A stretch of DNA of 64,000 bases from DASPSM01 sp963800135 (GCA_963800135.1 CAWCZR010000007.1:62001-126000), one strand, 5' to 3'. Numbered from the stretch's first letter, positions 50,472 through 59,901 are shown. Program-made: numbers and translations. Notes: generated by a model not told the origin, from the sequence alone.

Positions 50472-51680
50472 TTACTTGCCCCGCGACAGTTCCTGCACGC
50501 TGAGCGAGAAAAATGTGCGGAATTTCTGCGAGAGACTCGACGAGGTTTTGCCTGCATTCTTCGCTGGGCGCCCGGGTTCTGCCGCAATCGTGGTCGCAAG
50601 CGCGTTGATGGCCTTGCTGATCGACGAGTTGGGTAACTCCAACACGACCGGGTTCCCGCAATTGGTCGATGAATTTGCTGCACCGGCGTCTTCGGGGATC
50701 GAGTGCCGAATCTTCATTCCGAGGGCCGACTCGACCTGCGCGGCACTGATTTCTTTCTGCCGGCCCGAACGGGCGGCGACCAAGAACACATTGGCGCGAT
50801 CGACACCGCTCCGCTCAAAGCACGCGAGGGCCCGCCGAGCCTTGCGGATGGCCGCGAAATCGAGCCGCACCAACAGCACGATGGCTGTGCTCTGTTGCAG
50901 CGCGTAGGCGAGGTCTTTTTGCCAGAAGGCGTCGAGGTCGACGACGACGTTGGTAAACGCGTTGCGGCCGAACCGCAGGGCCTTCTGCAGCCCGTCGGAC
51001 GTCACGAACCGGGTTTCTTCCCAATTGTCCGGGGCGGCCAGCACGAAGACGCCGCTTTCGTGCTCCATCAGCGACTGCTCGAACATTTTCTGATCGAGCT
51101 TGTCCATGCTGCGGCACAAGTCGGCGATCGAGTGTCGAGGCTTGAGATTGAGCGAGGTCGCCAGGTCTCCGCCGTACAGGTCGAGGTCGAATAATCCGCA
51201 GCGGCCGTGCCTTTTTGCCAGCGCCACCGCCAGGTTGGCGGCTACCAGCGTGCGACCACAGCCGCCGCTGGCGGAAAGGACCGTGATCAGGCGACCGGCG
51301 GGCGATTTTTCGTTGTCGGCAGTCGAAAGCCGCCCAAGCGTGACGGCCAGGTCGCGTTCGAGGTTACTGGTTTCGTCGAGGTAGGAGGCCGCGCCCGCGT
51401 GCAAAGCTCCTAGAATCGAGTTTGGATCGCGTGGTCCGACGACCACGACGTCGACGCCGGACAGCTCGCGCAAGTGTTCCAGTGCATCGTGGCAGCGCTG
51501 CGCGTCGTCCGACAACACAAACAAGATCAAGTCCGGCTTCGGGTAGAAGCAGGAAACCGCGTTGGCCGCTGCGTCGATGGGCAAGACGTTCGCCAGCGGG
51601 CAGTCGCAGCCATTCTGAGCCAGGAGATGGCGAAGCCTCGTCGCCTTCGTCTGGCAATCGCTTACGACCAAGATGACCAT
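50472..51680 (-). CDS. cpaE: CpaE/TadZ-like pilus localisation ATPase
   Basis: A 402-residue protein. The N-terminal 120 residues are a receiver-like domain (MVILVVSDCQTKATRLRHLL, LILFVLSDDAQRCHDALEHL) without a clear phosphorylatable Asp. The rest is a MinD/ParA-type ATPase, but the Walker A reads SASGGCGRTLVAANLAVAL, lacking both the first (deviant) Lys and the usual catalytic Lys (GKT is GRT). Walker B-like NVVVDLDAF is present. Many CpaE/TadZ proteins have weak or no ATPase activity. ATG 51680 begins the receiver fold; 36 bases separate it from cpaF. Confidence 0.88.
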   Translation of the reverse strand: MVILVVSDCQTKATRLRHLLAQNGCDCPLANVLPIDAAANAVSCFYPKPDLILFVLSDDAQRCHDALEHLRELSGVDVVVVGPRDPNSILGALHAGAASYLDETSNLERDLAVTLGRLSTADNEKSPAGRLITVLSASGGCGRTLVAANLAVALAKRHGRCGLFDLDLYGGDLATSLNLKPRHSIADLCRSMDKLDQKMFEQSLMEHESGVFVLAAPDNWEETRFVTSDGLQKALRFGRNAFTNVVVDLDAFWQKDLAYALQQSTAIVLLVRLDFAAIRKARRALACFERSGVDRANVFLVAARSGRQKEISAAQVESALGMKIRHSIPEDAGAANSSTNCGNPVVLELPNSSISKAINALATTIAAEPGRPAKNAGKTSSSLSQKFRTFFSLSVQELSRGK

Positions 51681-51911
51681 GTCTGATCCGTTCCTCTGCG
51701 CATCCGCTCGCCGCGGAGCGTCCGGCGCATTGCATTGCGCAACCTGCGCAATTCCGCATTCCAAAGGTAGGACGGGAGTGGGGGTGAGGCGATTTAGCAA
51801 CAAGGCGACATGCGGAAAATACGCACTCCCCTGAGGGAGTTTCTTGTGGCGACGGTCGTGACGCCGGCAGCAACCGCGGTCGGGACGTGTCTTCCCTGTC
51901 GCTATTGCCGG

Positions 51912-53057
51912 TTATTCCGACCGGCCCGCGTTCACGCTGCCGGCGAACGGAACCGAGCAGATTGTCAGATCGCGCCAGTTCTCCGCATTTTCCGGGGCAT
52001 CCGGATGATTGCCGGCCGCCTGATGGATCTGGTCCAGGACGCTGAAGAAGGTGGTGAGCAGCACGGGGTCGAACTGACTCCCCTGCCCGGCCAGCATCAT
52101 CTTCAGAGCGTCTTCCTCCTTCATTGCCCGCCGGTAGGGACGATCGCTCGTCAGCGCGTCGTAGACATCGACGATGGATAAGATGCGGGCCGCTTCGGGA
52201 ATCGCGTCGCCGGCGATTCCGGCGGGATACCCCTTCCCGTCCCAGCGCTCGTGGTGCGCGAGGGCAATCTCCCGGGCCAACGTCAGGATCGAGGAGTTCG
52301 AGCCAGCGAGCAGCTTGCCGCCGATCACCGTGTGCTGCTTCATTACGTCGTACTCTTCCGGCGTCAGTCCGGCGGGCTTCCGCAGGATTGCATCCGGCAC
52401 GCCGATTTTTCCGATGTCGTGCATCGGAGCCGCCATGCGAATGCGTTCGACTTCGGCCGACGACCACCCCGCGGCCCGCGCCAGGATTTCGCTGAAAACA
52501 CCCGTGCGAACGATGTGTGCACCGGTTTCGACGTCGCGAGTCGCAGCGGCATGCACGAGCCGGTGAATCGTTTCCTCGTGCGCCTGCCGAATTTCGACGG
52601 TCTGTTCGCGGACCCGCTGCTCGAGTCCCTCGGTATAGCGGCGGCGTTCGATTCGCAGGCGCCGCAGCTCCAAGCCGTGGTTCACCTGTGCCAGGAGCTC
52701 GTCCTGCCGGGCCGGCTTCAGCAGATAGCCAAACGCTCCTGCATTGAGTGCCGAAATCGCCGACTCCGTATCGCGGTTGCCGGTGAGCATCAACACCGGC
52801 AGGTCCGGCTGGGTCGCCAGGACATGCTTCAAAAGATCGATGCCCGTTCCGCCCGGCATGTTGATGTCGGCCGTTATCAGATCGATCGGCTCGCCTTCCA
52901 GGCAGCGTTTGGCTGCGGCAACGCAGTCCGCACGGACGACACGGAATTTCTTTGCCGTAAGCCAGGTGGCCAACAAGTTACGAACGGGAGCTTCATCGTC
53001 GACGACCAGAATCGTCGACTGCGCTTGTCCACCAGCGGTCGCGGGATCAAGGCTCAT
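51912..53057 (-). CDS. HD-GYP response regulator
   Basis: A 381-residue protein. The receiver is at about 15-125 with the phospho-acceptor Asp64 (ITADINMPGGTG) and LLKPARQ. A coiled-coil linker (about 135-165) leads to an HD-GYP domain with HDIGKIGVP (213-221) and the intact HHERWDGKGYPAG (268-280), the signature of cyclic-di-GMP phosphodiesterases. Unlike the GGDEF protein at 2.4 kb, all metal-binding residues are there. It lies 231 bases upstream of cpaE on the same strand and may tie cyclic-di-GMP level to the pilus operon. ATG 53057. Confidence 0.93.
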   Translation of the reverse strand: MSLDPATAGGQAQSTILVVDDEAPVRNLLATWLTAKKFRVVRADCVAAAKRCLEGEPIDLITADINMPGGTGIDLLKHVLATQPDLPVLMLTGNRDTESAISALNAGAFGYLLKPARQDELLAQVNHGLELRRLRIERRRYTEGLEQRVREQTVEIRQAHEETIHRLVHAAATRDVETGAHIVRTGVFSEILARAAGWSSAEVERIRMAAPMHDIGKIGVPDAILRKPAGLTPEEYDVMKQHTVIGGKLLAGSNSSILTLAREIALAHHERWDGKGYPAGIAGDAIPEAARILSIVDVYDALTSDRPYRRAMKEEDALKMMLAGQGSQFDPVLLTTFFSVLDQIHQAAGNHPDAPENAENWRDLTICSVPFAGSVNAGRSE

Positions 53058-53513
53058 GCGGAACCGGCTTTCTGCAGGCTGATTGCGGTCTGTGCGCAAA
53101 AAGGCTTGCAAGCCTAGGTCATGTGAGGCGCCTCGGCAACGCGACAGCCCGCGAGCTTTTTTCAGTCGCCAGTGAATCGCGGCAATCTGGCGATTGGCCG
53201 GCGGGGCGCTGCCGTATTGAACTGGCCGACGGTGCGGACTAACGGTCCCCGACAGCATGACAAATGCAACCGCTAGAACCGGACTCGCCGCCCGGGACGC
53301 CCAGACCCTGGCTGTCTGGCGCTCGCACTAGGGTGGCACTGTCGGCTCGTCCGCCAGTGTCGTGTCCGCCCACATTGCACTGACCAGGTCGTTGCCTCCT
53401 CGACAGGGTCGCGGGGGGCACTTCGCCTTGCGAAAGCCCCCGGGTGCGAGGACAGTTCAACGACTCACATTCAGTGCTGAACGACCGGACCGCTCTCACG
53501 CGGTCTCGCGCAA

Positions 53514-53623
53514 TCCTTGCTGGGGATCTGTTTCTCCCTTATGTGAAAAAGGATCCCCACCACCAGCAGGGATCCATTCTTCGTTCCAGGCGGAGACCTC
53601 ATCCCCACCGGCTAATCATTGAC
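53514..53623. repeat. Direct repeat copy 1 (CTATGTGAAAAAGGATCCCC-type)
   Basis: Contains TTATGTGAAAAAGGATCCCC then ACCACCAGCAGGGATCC, followed by TTCGTTCCAGGCGGAGACC. It matches the copy at 54178-54293 with some changes; here the hairpin lacks the T run, so it is unlikely to be a terminator. Confidence 0.6.
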
Positions 53624-53699
53624 CCGTTTGCTCGGACGCGCGAAATCGACGAGTCCCGCCCCAACGCTCGAGTCCCATCCCGTGCGCCGACGACGGATT

Positions 53700-53792
53700 T
53701 GTTCACCATCGAAGGCACAAAGACACGAAGGAATTCCAATCTGCTGGCTCAGGATCTTGCTCCGTGCCTTTGTGGTGAAAGTCTCCGTGGAC
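53700..53792. repeat. Dispersed palindromic repeat, family A copy 3
   Basis: TTCACCATCGAAGGCACAAA on the left and GTGCCTTTGTGGTGAAAGTC on the right form inverted ends like those of copies at 1962 and 11993, again followed by TCTCCGTG. Confidence 0.7.
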
Positions 53793-54177
53793 TTGTCGTC
53801 CCGCCTCGACGAATGTGTCCGGACGGGACCTCGCGCCTCGTGTCCCGTCCGGCGGGTGGGTCACCAATTCGTGCGTCCACCTTATTGAGAAAACAATTGT
53901 GACCCAACCCCCCGTGAAAGTACTTAGGCCGTCCTCATCGCGTCTCTGTGACTTTGGACCACGCCTTCGGCGGATCTTCGACCTTGGACTCTGCACCATA
54001 GACTCGCTGGAACTGTCCCATCCCGTCCCAAATCAATCCCGTCCCGATTGCCGGCCCGGATCGCCGCTGACCGGTGGGACTCTCGTCGGTGGGTCCACCC
54101 CCCCTTATATCAATTGTGAGAGACCCGTCCCGGCGGGACCACTTTTGGCGGACCCGGCGGGACAACTTGTCCCGCGC

Positions 54178-54293
54178 GCCGGCGATGTTTTCTCCCTCTC
54201 TCCTCTATGTGAAAAAGGATCCCCATCACCGGCGGGGATCCTTTTTTTGCGTTCCCGGCGGGGATCTCTTCACCAGCGGCCAGTACTTGACCG
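54178..54293. repeat. Direct repeat copy 2 with terminator-like hairpin
   Basis: CTCTATGTGAAAAAGGATCC followed by CCATCACCGGCGGGGATCC and TTTTTTT. It matches copy 1 for about 110 bases. The hairpin is listed separately. Confidence 0.6.
54212..54246. terminator. Bidirectional terminator-like hairpin
   Basis: AAAAAGGATCCCC pairs with GGGGATCCTTTTT: an 8-base-pair GC stem extended by an A/T run on each side, around a 9-base loop (ATCACCGGC). It would stop transcription from both directions. No gene ends next to it, so it may belong to the repeat unit rather than to a gene. Confidence 0.6.
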
Positions 54294-54347
54294 CGAAACC
54301 TCGCTTACGCGTTGGTTCGGAGCTCTTTCCTCAGTCCCGAGACATTT

Positions 54348-54427
54348 ATAGCCTGGGTCGGAGCGAAGCGCAGGCCCAGGATCCAGGGGCATGACCCCCG
54401 TCCTGAGCCCCAACGGGGCGAGACAGG
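54348..54427. repeat. Composite dispersed repeat, inverted copy
   Basis: Reads ATAGCCTGGGTCGGAGCGAA then GCGCAGGCCCAGGATCC and later GAGCCCCAACGGGGCGAGAC, the reverse complement of the modules at 17992-18105. Confidence 0.6.
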
Positions 54428-54689
54428 CCCGAGCTGCAACCGGGCCATGAACTTGGCCCGACCGGATTTTCAGCCTCGGCGCATTATGTCGCCGCGCACG
54501 TCACGCGTCCGGAGCTGTCGCCAACAGGCGCAGTCCACCGTGCCGCGAAAAGCTTCGCTTTTTCCATTCAGCCACAAAACGGCGATCTGAACCAGATCAG
54601 TTTTGGCAGATTCCGGGATTGACCGGCCGCGCCGATCGTGCGAGGCCTGCTTGAACGGTGGCACGGGTATCGGGCTCATTAGTAGCCCG

Positions 54690-54803
54690 GATTGTCTCAT
54701 CCCTACGGGGCTACGGAGAAATGCGAACGGCGGGCTCTCGAATCCCAGGCCCTGCGCTGCGCTCCGACCTGGGCTATCGGATTCTCGGCCCCGTTGGGCC
54801 TCA
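54690..54803. repeat. Composite dispersed repeat, copy 2
   Basis: Reads ATTGTCTCATCCCTACGGGG, then GGGCTCTCGAATCCCAGGCC, CTGCGCTGCGCTCCGACCTG, GGCTATCGGATTCTCGGCCC and CGTTGGGCCTC, in the same order as the 17992 copy. Confidence 0.65.
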
Positions 54804-55182
54804 AAACGACGACGGCTGAGCATCGGCCCAAAGCGTCTCAGGAGCCCAGCGACGCTTTACAAAATCGACATCATGGGGGCCAAGGACCGTCCCAAAGCCG
54901 ACTCGGACGCCCCCTGCTCGGGCAGGCTCCCCAGCCTGACTCGCTACCGAAAATCCGGCGATCGTGGCTATTATGCCGTAGAAGTTCCAGCCGACCGTTT
55001 TCTCCACGGTCATGGGACGGTGTTGTGCCGGACATTCGAGCGCGCCGGGCTTGATCCGGCCCCAGTTTCGATTGGCCCGGCCGATGTTGATCGGCCCGAT
55101 TTGACGTCGGGCGATGACTGACGGCGATGGCCGCCGTGCGGTTCACGAGAGCTACGTTCACCGACAGTGACGTGAGGAATTC

Positions 55183-57231
55183 ATGAGATCTGGATGTGTC
55201 ACACGAGGGTTGGTTGTCTGTGTTTGCTGTTGTCTGGTCGCGACGGCCGCGCTCAGCCGGGCCGGCGAAAACACTGCGAATAGCGGTATCGATCGAACGA
55301 CATTCGACCAGTCCGTGAAGCCGGGCGACAACTTCTTCCTCTACGTCAACGGTAACTGGATCAAACACAATCCAATCCCGCCCGAGTACAGTCGCTGGGG
55401 CGCGTTCCCGAAACTCCGCGACGACAATCTGGCTTTCCTCCGCGGGATCCTGGAAGGCTTGGGGAAGAGTACACAGCCGCTCGACGCCGACAATAAGAAG
55501 CTGCGGGACTTTTACGCGACGGCGACGGATGAAGCCAAGCTCGAAGCGGCCGGGGCGAAACCGTTGGCCGGCACGCTCGAGCGGATCGCGAAGATTTCCA
55601 CGCCGCAGGAATTGGTCGCCGAGGCCGCGAGGCTGCATCTGGCCGGCACCCCCGCCCTGTTTCGCATGATGGTGCGGCAGGACGAAAAGCAGAGCAACGT
55701 CTACGCAGTCTACGTCAATCAAGGGGGGCTCGGGCTCCCCGAGCGGGACTATTATCTGGGAACGACCGGCGACTCGAAGCGGATCCGCGATGAATATCGC
55801 GGGCACGTCGCCAAGATGCTCGAACTGCTGGGTGATGCGCCGCAAGACGCCCAGAAGGGCGCGGACACGGTCATGCAGATCGAGACCAAGCTCGCGGAAG
55901 CATCGCGGACGCCGGTACAGCTCCGCGATCGTGAAAAGCAGTACAACAAGCTCAACCGCGAAAAGGTGGCGGCTCTCACGCCGAAGGTCGACTGGGCCCT
56001 CTACTTCAACACGGCGGCCATCGGCGAACCGGCTGACGTGATCGTCGGACAGCCGGAATTCCTCACCCGGCTCAACGAAATGGTGACTTCCGTGCCGGTG
56101 GCCGATTGGCGGACCTATCTCCGTTGGCACGTCGTCCACTCGATGGCCCCCTATTTGAGCTCGAAATTCGAGGACGAGGATTTCCGCTTCGAGAGCGGCG
56201 TCCTTCGGGGCATCAAGCAGCAGCAACCTCGCTGGAAGCGGGCCGTGACCGCGATCGACCAGTTGATGGGCGAAGCGCTCGGCCGTCTGTACGTCGAAAA
56301 GTACTTTAAACCGGCCGCCAAGGAGCGGATGGACGAACTCGTGCGCAACCTGGTTGCCGCCTATCGCGAGCGGCTGCAGTCGCGCGACTGGATGGGGTCG
56401 GAGACGAAGAAACACGCACTGGAAAAGCTCGCCGCCATCACGCCGAAGATCGGTTACCCGGACAAATGGCGCGACTATTCGTCGCTGGAAATCCGTGACG
56501 ATTCGTACGCCGAGAACGTAATGCGGGCCGAGGCATTCGAGATTCGGTATCGCCTGTCGAAACTCGGCAAGCCGGTCGACCGAACGGAATGGGGCATGAC
56601 GCCGCCGACCGTCAACGCGTACTACAACCCGTCTTTGAACGAGATTGTTTTCCCGGCCGGAATCCTCCAGCCGCCGTTTTTCAATGCCACGGCCGACGAT
56701 GCCGTGAATTACGGCGGCATCGGCGCAGTGATCGGCCACGAAATCACCCACGGCTTTGACGACCAGGGGAGCCGCTACGACCAGGATGGGAATATGCGGA
56801 ACTGGTGGACGTCGGAAGACCGGGCTCGTTTCAACGCCAAGACCGACAAGCTCGTGAAACAGTACAACGACCAGGTGCCGCTCAAAAAGCTGCACGTCAA
56901 CGGACGGCTCACGCTGGGCGAAAATCTGGCGGACCTGGGCGGCGTGGCCATCGCGTACGCGGCCTATCAAAAATCGCTGCACGGTCAGCCGGCGCCGGTG
57001 ATTGACGGATTCACCGGGCCGCAGCGTTTCTTCATCGGTTTCGCGCAAGTTTGGCGCGGGACGTCTCGCGATGCCGAGCAGCGTTTGCGGCTGCGGACCG
57101 ATCCGCACTCGCCGCCGCTCGTGCGTGCGACCGTGCCGGTCTCGAACATCCAGGCCTTCTACGACGCGTTCAACCTCAAGCCCGGCGACGCGATGTACCG
57201 CGAGCCGCAGGATCGCGTCGAGGTTTGGTGA
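55183..57231 (+). CDS. M13-family metalloendopeptidase (neprilysin/PepO type)
   Basis: A 682-residue exported zinc protease. A signal peptide with a Cys-rich hydrophobic core (RGLVVCVCCCLVATAAL) leads to the M13 N-terminal domain (KPGDNFFLYVNGNWIKHNPI). The catalytic domain has VIGHEITHGFDDQGSRYDQD (HEITH at 519-523) and the Glu-Asn-x-x-Asp motif in GENLADLGG (E580), and the C-terminal DRVEVW typical of the family. All zinc ligands are present. It cleaves peptides in the periplasm or outside. No repeat or other gene lies close by. Confidence 0.93.
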   Translation: MRSGCVTRGLVVCVCCCLVATAALSRAGENTANSGIDRTTFDQSVKPGDNFFLYVNGNWIKHNPIPPEYSRWGAFPKLRDDNLAFLRGILEGLGKSTQPLDADNKKLRDFYATATDEAKLEAAGAKPLAGTLERIAKISTPQELVAEAARLHLAGTPALFRMMVRQDEKQSNVYAVYVNQGGLGLPERDYYLGTTGDSKRIRDEYRGHVAKMLELLGDAPQDAQKGADTVMQIETKLAEASRTPVQLRDREKQYNKLNREKVAALTPKVDWALYFNTAAIGEPADVIVGQPEFLTRLNEMVTSVPVADWRTYLRWHVVHSMAPYLSSKFEDEDFRFESGVLRGIKQQQPRWKRAVTAIDQLMGEALGRLYVEKYFKPAAKERMDELVRNLVAAYRERLQSRDWMGSETKKHALEKLAAITPKIGYPDKWRDYSSLEIRDDSYAENVMRAEAFEIRYRLSKLGKPVDRTEWGMTPPTVNAYYNPSLNEIVFPAGILQPPFFNATADDAVNYGGIGAVIGHEITHGFDDQGSRYDQDGNMRNWWTSEDRARFNAKTDKLVKQYNDQVPLKKLHVNGRLTLGENLADLGGVAIAYAAYQKSLHGQPAPVIDGFTGPQRFFIGFAQVWRGTSRDAEQRLRLRTDPHSPPLVRATVPVSNIQAFYDAFNLKPGDAMYREPQDRVEVW

Positions 57232-57305
57232 GTTCGGGCCGGCGTCTGCACGCGTTGAACGGTTGCCGGGACGAGCGGATCACTTGATTGCACGCTGGAT
57301 CCGTA

Positions 57306-57391
57306 GGGCAAGCTGCAGCTTGCCCGTGTCCCACGTTCATTATGGTGTGGAATAGAGGAATGGAGATTAGGGGCAAGCTGGCAGCTTGCCC
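57306..57391. repeat. Paired palindromic repeat (GGGCAAGCTGCAGCTTGCCC)
   Basis: A perfect 20-base palindrome at 57306-57325 and a near-identical one at 57371-57391 (one extra G in the centre), with GTAGGGCAAG / CTTGCCCTAC outer ends that are also inverted relative to each other. It fills the 323-base gap after the M13 gene; the rest of the gap has nothing clear. Confidence 0.65.
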
Positions 57392-57554
57392 TACGTGCCG
57401 CGGCAAAGCCGGTCGACTGTGGCCGTTTCAAGTCGGACTTCGCGCGGCAATCGCCACAATCTTACCATAACCCGCGGAATCCTTCGCGCACTCCCTGCGG
57501 GCTCTGCGAGCCTCCCTACGCACCATACGCGTCTTCAGCAGAAGCGGCGCCCAC

Positions 57555-58616
57555 TTGACGCCTAGCCCCCGAGAGGCAACCGGCCACTCCCTGTTGACCG
57601 CAATGGCGTCGGTCATTTGCCTCGTGCTTGCTGCCACCTTGCGTCTTGCGCACACCGACCTGGCCGTCTGGACGACGTTCCTCGTCATGGCGCAATTTAG
57701 CTATACCAGCTTTCAAAAAGGGATCGAACGGGTCGCGGGACGGGGAGTCGGCATCCTGGCCGGACTCGTGCTGACCACGTGGTTTAACGACGTCCCCCTG
57801 ATCGCGTTTTTATTAATCGGCGTCTTGCTGACCGCGTGTTTTTATATCTACTTCTCCGGACGACTGGCCTACACGGCCCTGCAAGCCGGACTGTATCTGG
57901 TGGCCGTTTTCCAAATCGGCCGGTTTTCGCCCGAGACCGTCGATTGGGAGTCGCGCGAGCTGTTTGCGGCGATCCTCGTGGGAGTGTTCGTCGCCAACAT
58001 CGTCAACTGGCTGGCCGGTTTCGAGGGTGATGTCAGCATCAATCTCGGAGATGCGCCACTTTTTCCGATCCGCACCGATTGGCTCAATCAGAGCCTGATG
58101 CTCGCGGTCACGGTGCTGATCACGCTCGTCGTCGCTCATTTAGTCGATCTGCCTCCGGCGACGGCTGCCATCTCGGTCCTGGTGCTCACCATTTCGCCAC
58201 ACCTCCAAGCCCTGATTCAAAAGGGGGAGCTGCGAATCGCGGGGCTCGTGCTCGCCACCCTGTGGAGCGCGGTGAGTTTTGTGTTGGTGAGCCTGCTCCC
58301 TCATTTTCCGCTCTTGGCGACATTGATCTTTTTCGGACAGTTTGTCGCGACGTACCTCACTCTGCGGGGAGGAACGTACTCTTACGCCGGACTCCAGATG
58401 GGGCTGGTGCTGCCGATGATCGCAGTGGCTGAACCGGCCGACTTCGGCAGCCTGATTCCCGCACTCCAACGCCTCGAAGGGATACTCCTGGGCCTGGCCG
58501 CTTCTGTCATTGTGGCGGGGCTGTGGCCGCGGTTTCCCTTGGCGGCCGCTCCGCCTCTACCGCCGCCCGCCCCGGCCCCGGCGTCGGCCGCCATGCCGGG
58601 CGAGATGGATGTTTAA
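57555..58616 (+). CDS. FUSC-family membrane protein (aromatic acid exporter-like)
   Basis: A 353-residue protein with two blocks of about five helices each, the first beginning at residues 12-30 (SLLTAMASVICLVLAATLRL) and the second after DWLNQSLMLAVTVLITLVV, as in FUSC/AaeB proteins, but without their large cytoplasmic domain. The start is uncertain: TTG 57555 is the first possible, ATG 57603 (MASVIC) a short alternative. It probably exports an aromatic or organic acid, together with the HlyD- and TolC-like genes that face it. Confidence 0.75.
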   Translation: MTPSPREATGHSLLTAMASVICLVLAATLRLAHTDLAVWTTFLVMAQFSYTSFQKGIERVAGRGVGILAGLVLTTWFNDVPLIAFLLIGVLLTACFYIYFSGRLAYTALQAGLYLVAVFQIGRFSPETVDWESRELFAAILVGVFVANIVNWLAGFEGDVSINLGDAPLFPIRTDWLNQSLMLAVTVLITLVVAHLVDLPPATAAISVLVLTISPHLQALIQKGELRIAGLVLATLWSAVSFVLVSLLPHFPLLATLIFFGQFVATYLTLRGGTYSYAGLQMGLVLPMIAVAEPADFGSLIPALQRLEGILLGLAASVIVAGLWPRFPLAAAPPLPPPAPAPASAAMPGEMDV

Positions 58617-58672
58617 TCGCCGCGGGTTACCGATTGTCGCGTCGCGTCAATGTGCAACGTCCATGAGCGGCG

Positions 58673-59845
58673 TCACAAGTAATACAGCCAGGCGATCACG
58701 CGGTGCCACACACGCGTCACTTTCGTGACGGTGCCCTGCGGCTCGGTGTAAACGGCGACGCTGCCTGTCATGCCGACCCGCAACGGGACCGCGTCGGGCT
58801 CGTCCAGGCTTAAACGCACTTGAAAGCGCTGGGCCGGCGGCACCCAATTGGTCGGCGTCTTGACATCCGGAAGCTGGCCGGAGGGAACGCCCTGCCCCTG
58901 GCTGACGCCCCACCCTACCGAAGAAACCGTGGCCGAAAAAAGCTGGCCCGGCAGGCCGCGAAACGCAATCAACGCCGACTGTCCTTCGCGCATACGAGCA
59001 AGCGAGTTCTCGCGGAAGTTGGCGACGACGAGCCAACGGGCTGTGTCGATCAAAGTCAGCGCGGCCTGACCTGTGTGCACGTAGGCCCCCTCGCGGAGCT
59101 GCAAATCGGTGATCAGGCCGTCGCACGGGGCCCGCACCCGCGTATAGGCCAGTTTGAGCCGCGCCTCCGCGAGATCAGCCTTGGCCTGCGCGACCAGAGT
59201 ATTCTCCCCCGAAACTCGCGCGTTGAGAGCGTCCTCGATGCGGCGAACGTTGTTCTCGGACTGGCGGACGGCCGCCTGGCTGGCCTTGTTCTTTTGCACC
59301 GCCTCGAGGTAGCGCCGTTCAGTCGTCGACTCGGTCTTGTAAATCGCCTGTTCCTGCCGATAGACGACGGCCGCGTACTCGGCCTCCGCCACGAGTCGCT
59401 CATGGTCGGCCTTGGCCGCGGCAAGTTCCGCGTCAAGCTGCTGCACCTGGTGCTGGGCTTCGACCACTTTGGCCGCCAGCGACGCGACCCTTTGCTCGAA
59501 GAGCGACGGGTCCAGTTCGAACAAGAGGTCGCCGGATTTCACGCGGCTCCCCTCGTGAACGTGCACCCGCACGACTTTCTCGGCCACCTGCGGCGCGATT
59601 TGTACGACGTAGGCCTGCACGTAGGCCTCCGTCGTAAAGGGCGAATAAATGTCGGCCAGGGCATAATAGATGACCAACAGCACCAGCACGCCGACAACGA
59701 CGAGCACCCAAAAACGGACCGACCCCGCCAGCCGGCGAACCCTTCGCCCCAGTCCGGCGAGGAATCGGATCGGAAGCCGCGCCGTCCAGGCGGCGGCATG
59801 CGCAGCCGAACGGAAGAATTCCGAATCGCGGGCCTGTGCGGGCAT
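58673..59845 (-). CDS. HlyD/EmrA-family membrane fusion protein
   Basis: A 390-residue periplasmic adaptor. A single N-terminal helix (VLVVVGVLVLLVIYYALADI), biotinyl-lipoyl half QIAPQVAEKVVRVHVHEGSR and GDLLFELDP, a long alpha-helical hairpin (about 110-220), then ARLKLAYTRVRAPCDGLITD and the beta-barrel VANFRENSLARMREGQSALI. It bridges an inner-membrane pump and a TolC-like channel. It is 56 bases from the convergent FUSC gene and downstream of the TolC-like gene, so the three may form one efflux system. Confidence 0.9.
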   Translation of the reverse strand: MPAQARDSEFFRSAAHAAAWTARLPIRFLAGLGRRVRRLAGSVRFWVLVVVGVLVLLVIYYALADIYSPFTTEAYVQAYVVQIAPQVAEKVVRVHVHEGSRVKSGDLLFELDPSLFEQRVASLAAKVVEAQHQVQQLDAELAAAKADHERLVAEAEYAAVVYRQEQAIYKTESTTERRYLEAVQKNKASQAAVRQSENNVRRIEDALNARVSGENTLVAQAKADLAEARLKLAYTRVRAPCDGLITDLQLREGAYVHTGQAALTLIDTARWLVVANFRENSLARMREGQSALIAFRGLPGQLFSATVSSVGWGVSQGQGVPSGQLPDVKTPTNWVPPAQRFQVRLSLDEPDAVPLRVGMTGSVAVYTEPQGTVTKVTRVWHRVIAWLYYL

Positions 59846-59901
59846 CGAGACTTCCGGAGAATCAACAGCCGAGACGGTGCGAGCCGCTTTCCAGCGTGAG
59901 C

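Larger units (their letters stand above)
53058..55182. other. Repeat-rich non-coding island
   Basis: About 2.1 kb without a credible gene. It holds a family A repeat (53700-53792), two copies of a roughly 110-base direct repeat (53514-53623 and 54178-54293), GTCCCGTCC runs, an inverted GTCCGGACGGGAC pair (53818-53855) and two copies of the composite repeat (54348-54427 inverted, 54690-54803). It shares these parts with the 17-18 kb island. Short open frames inside are not supported by any protein pattern. Confidence 0.7.

Noticed and set aside
54603..55121. Open frame of 172 codons in the repeat island
   Set aside because: It runs through the composite repeat, has no recognisable motif and no ribosome binding site, so I do not call it a gene.
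54871..57108. Open frame of 745 codons antisense to the M13 protease gene
   Set aside because: Arg/His/Val-rich shadow product with no motif; the sense strand encodes a complete protease with zinc ligands.
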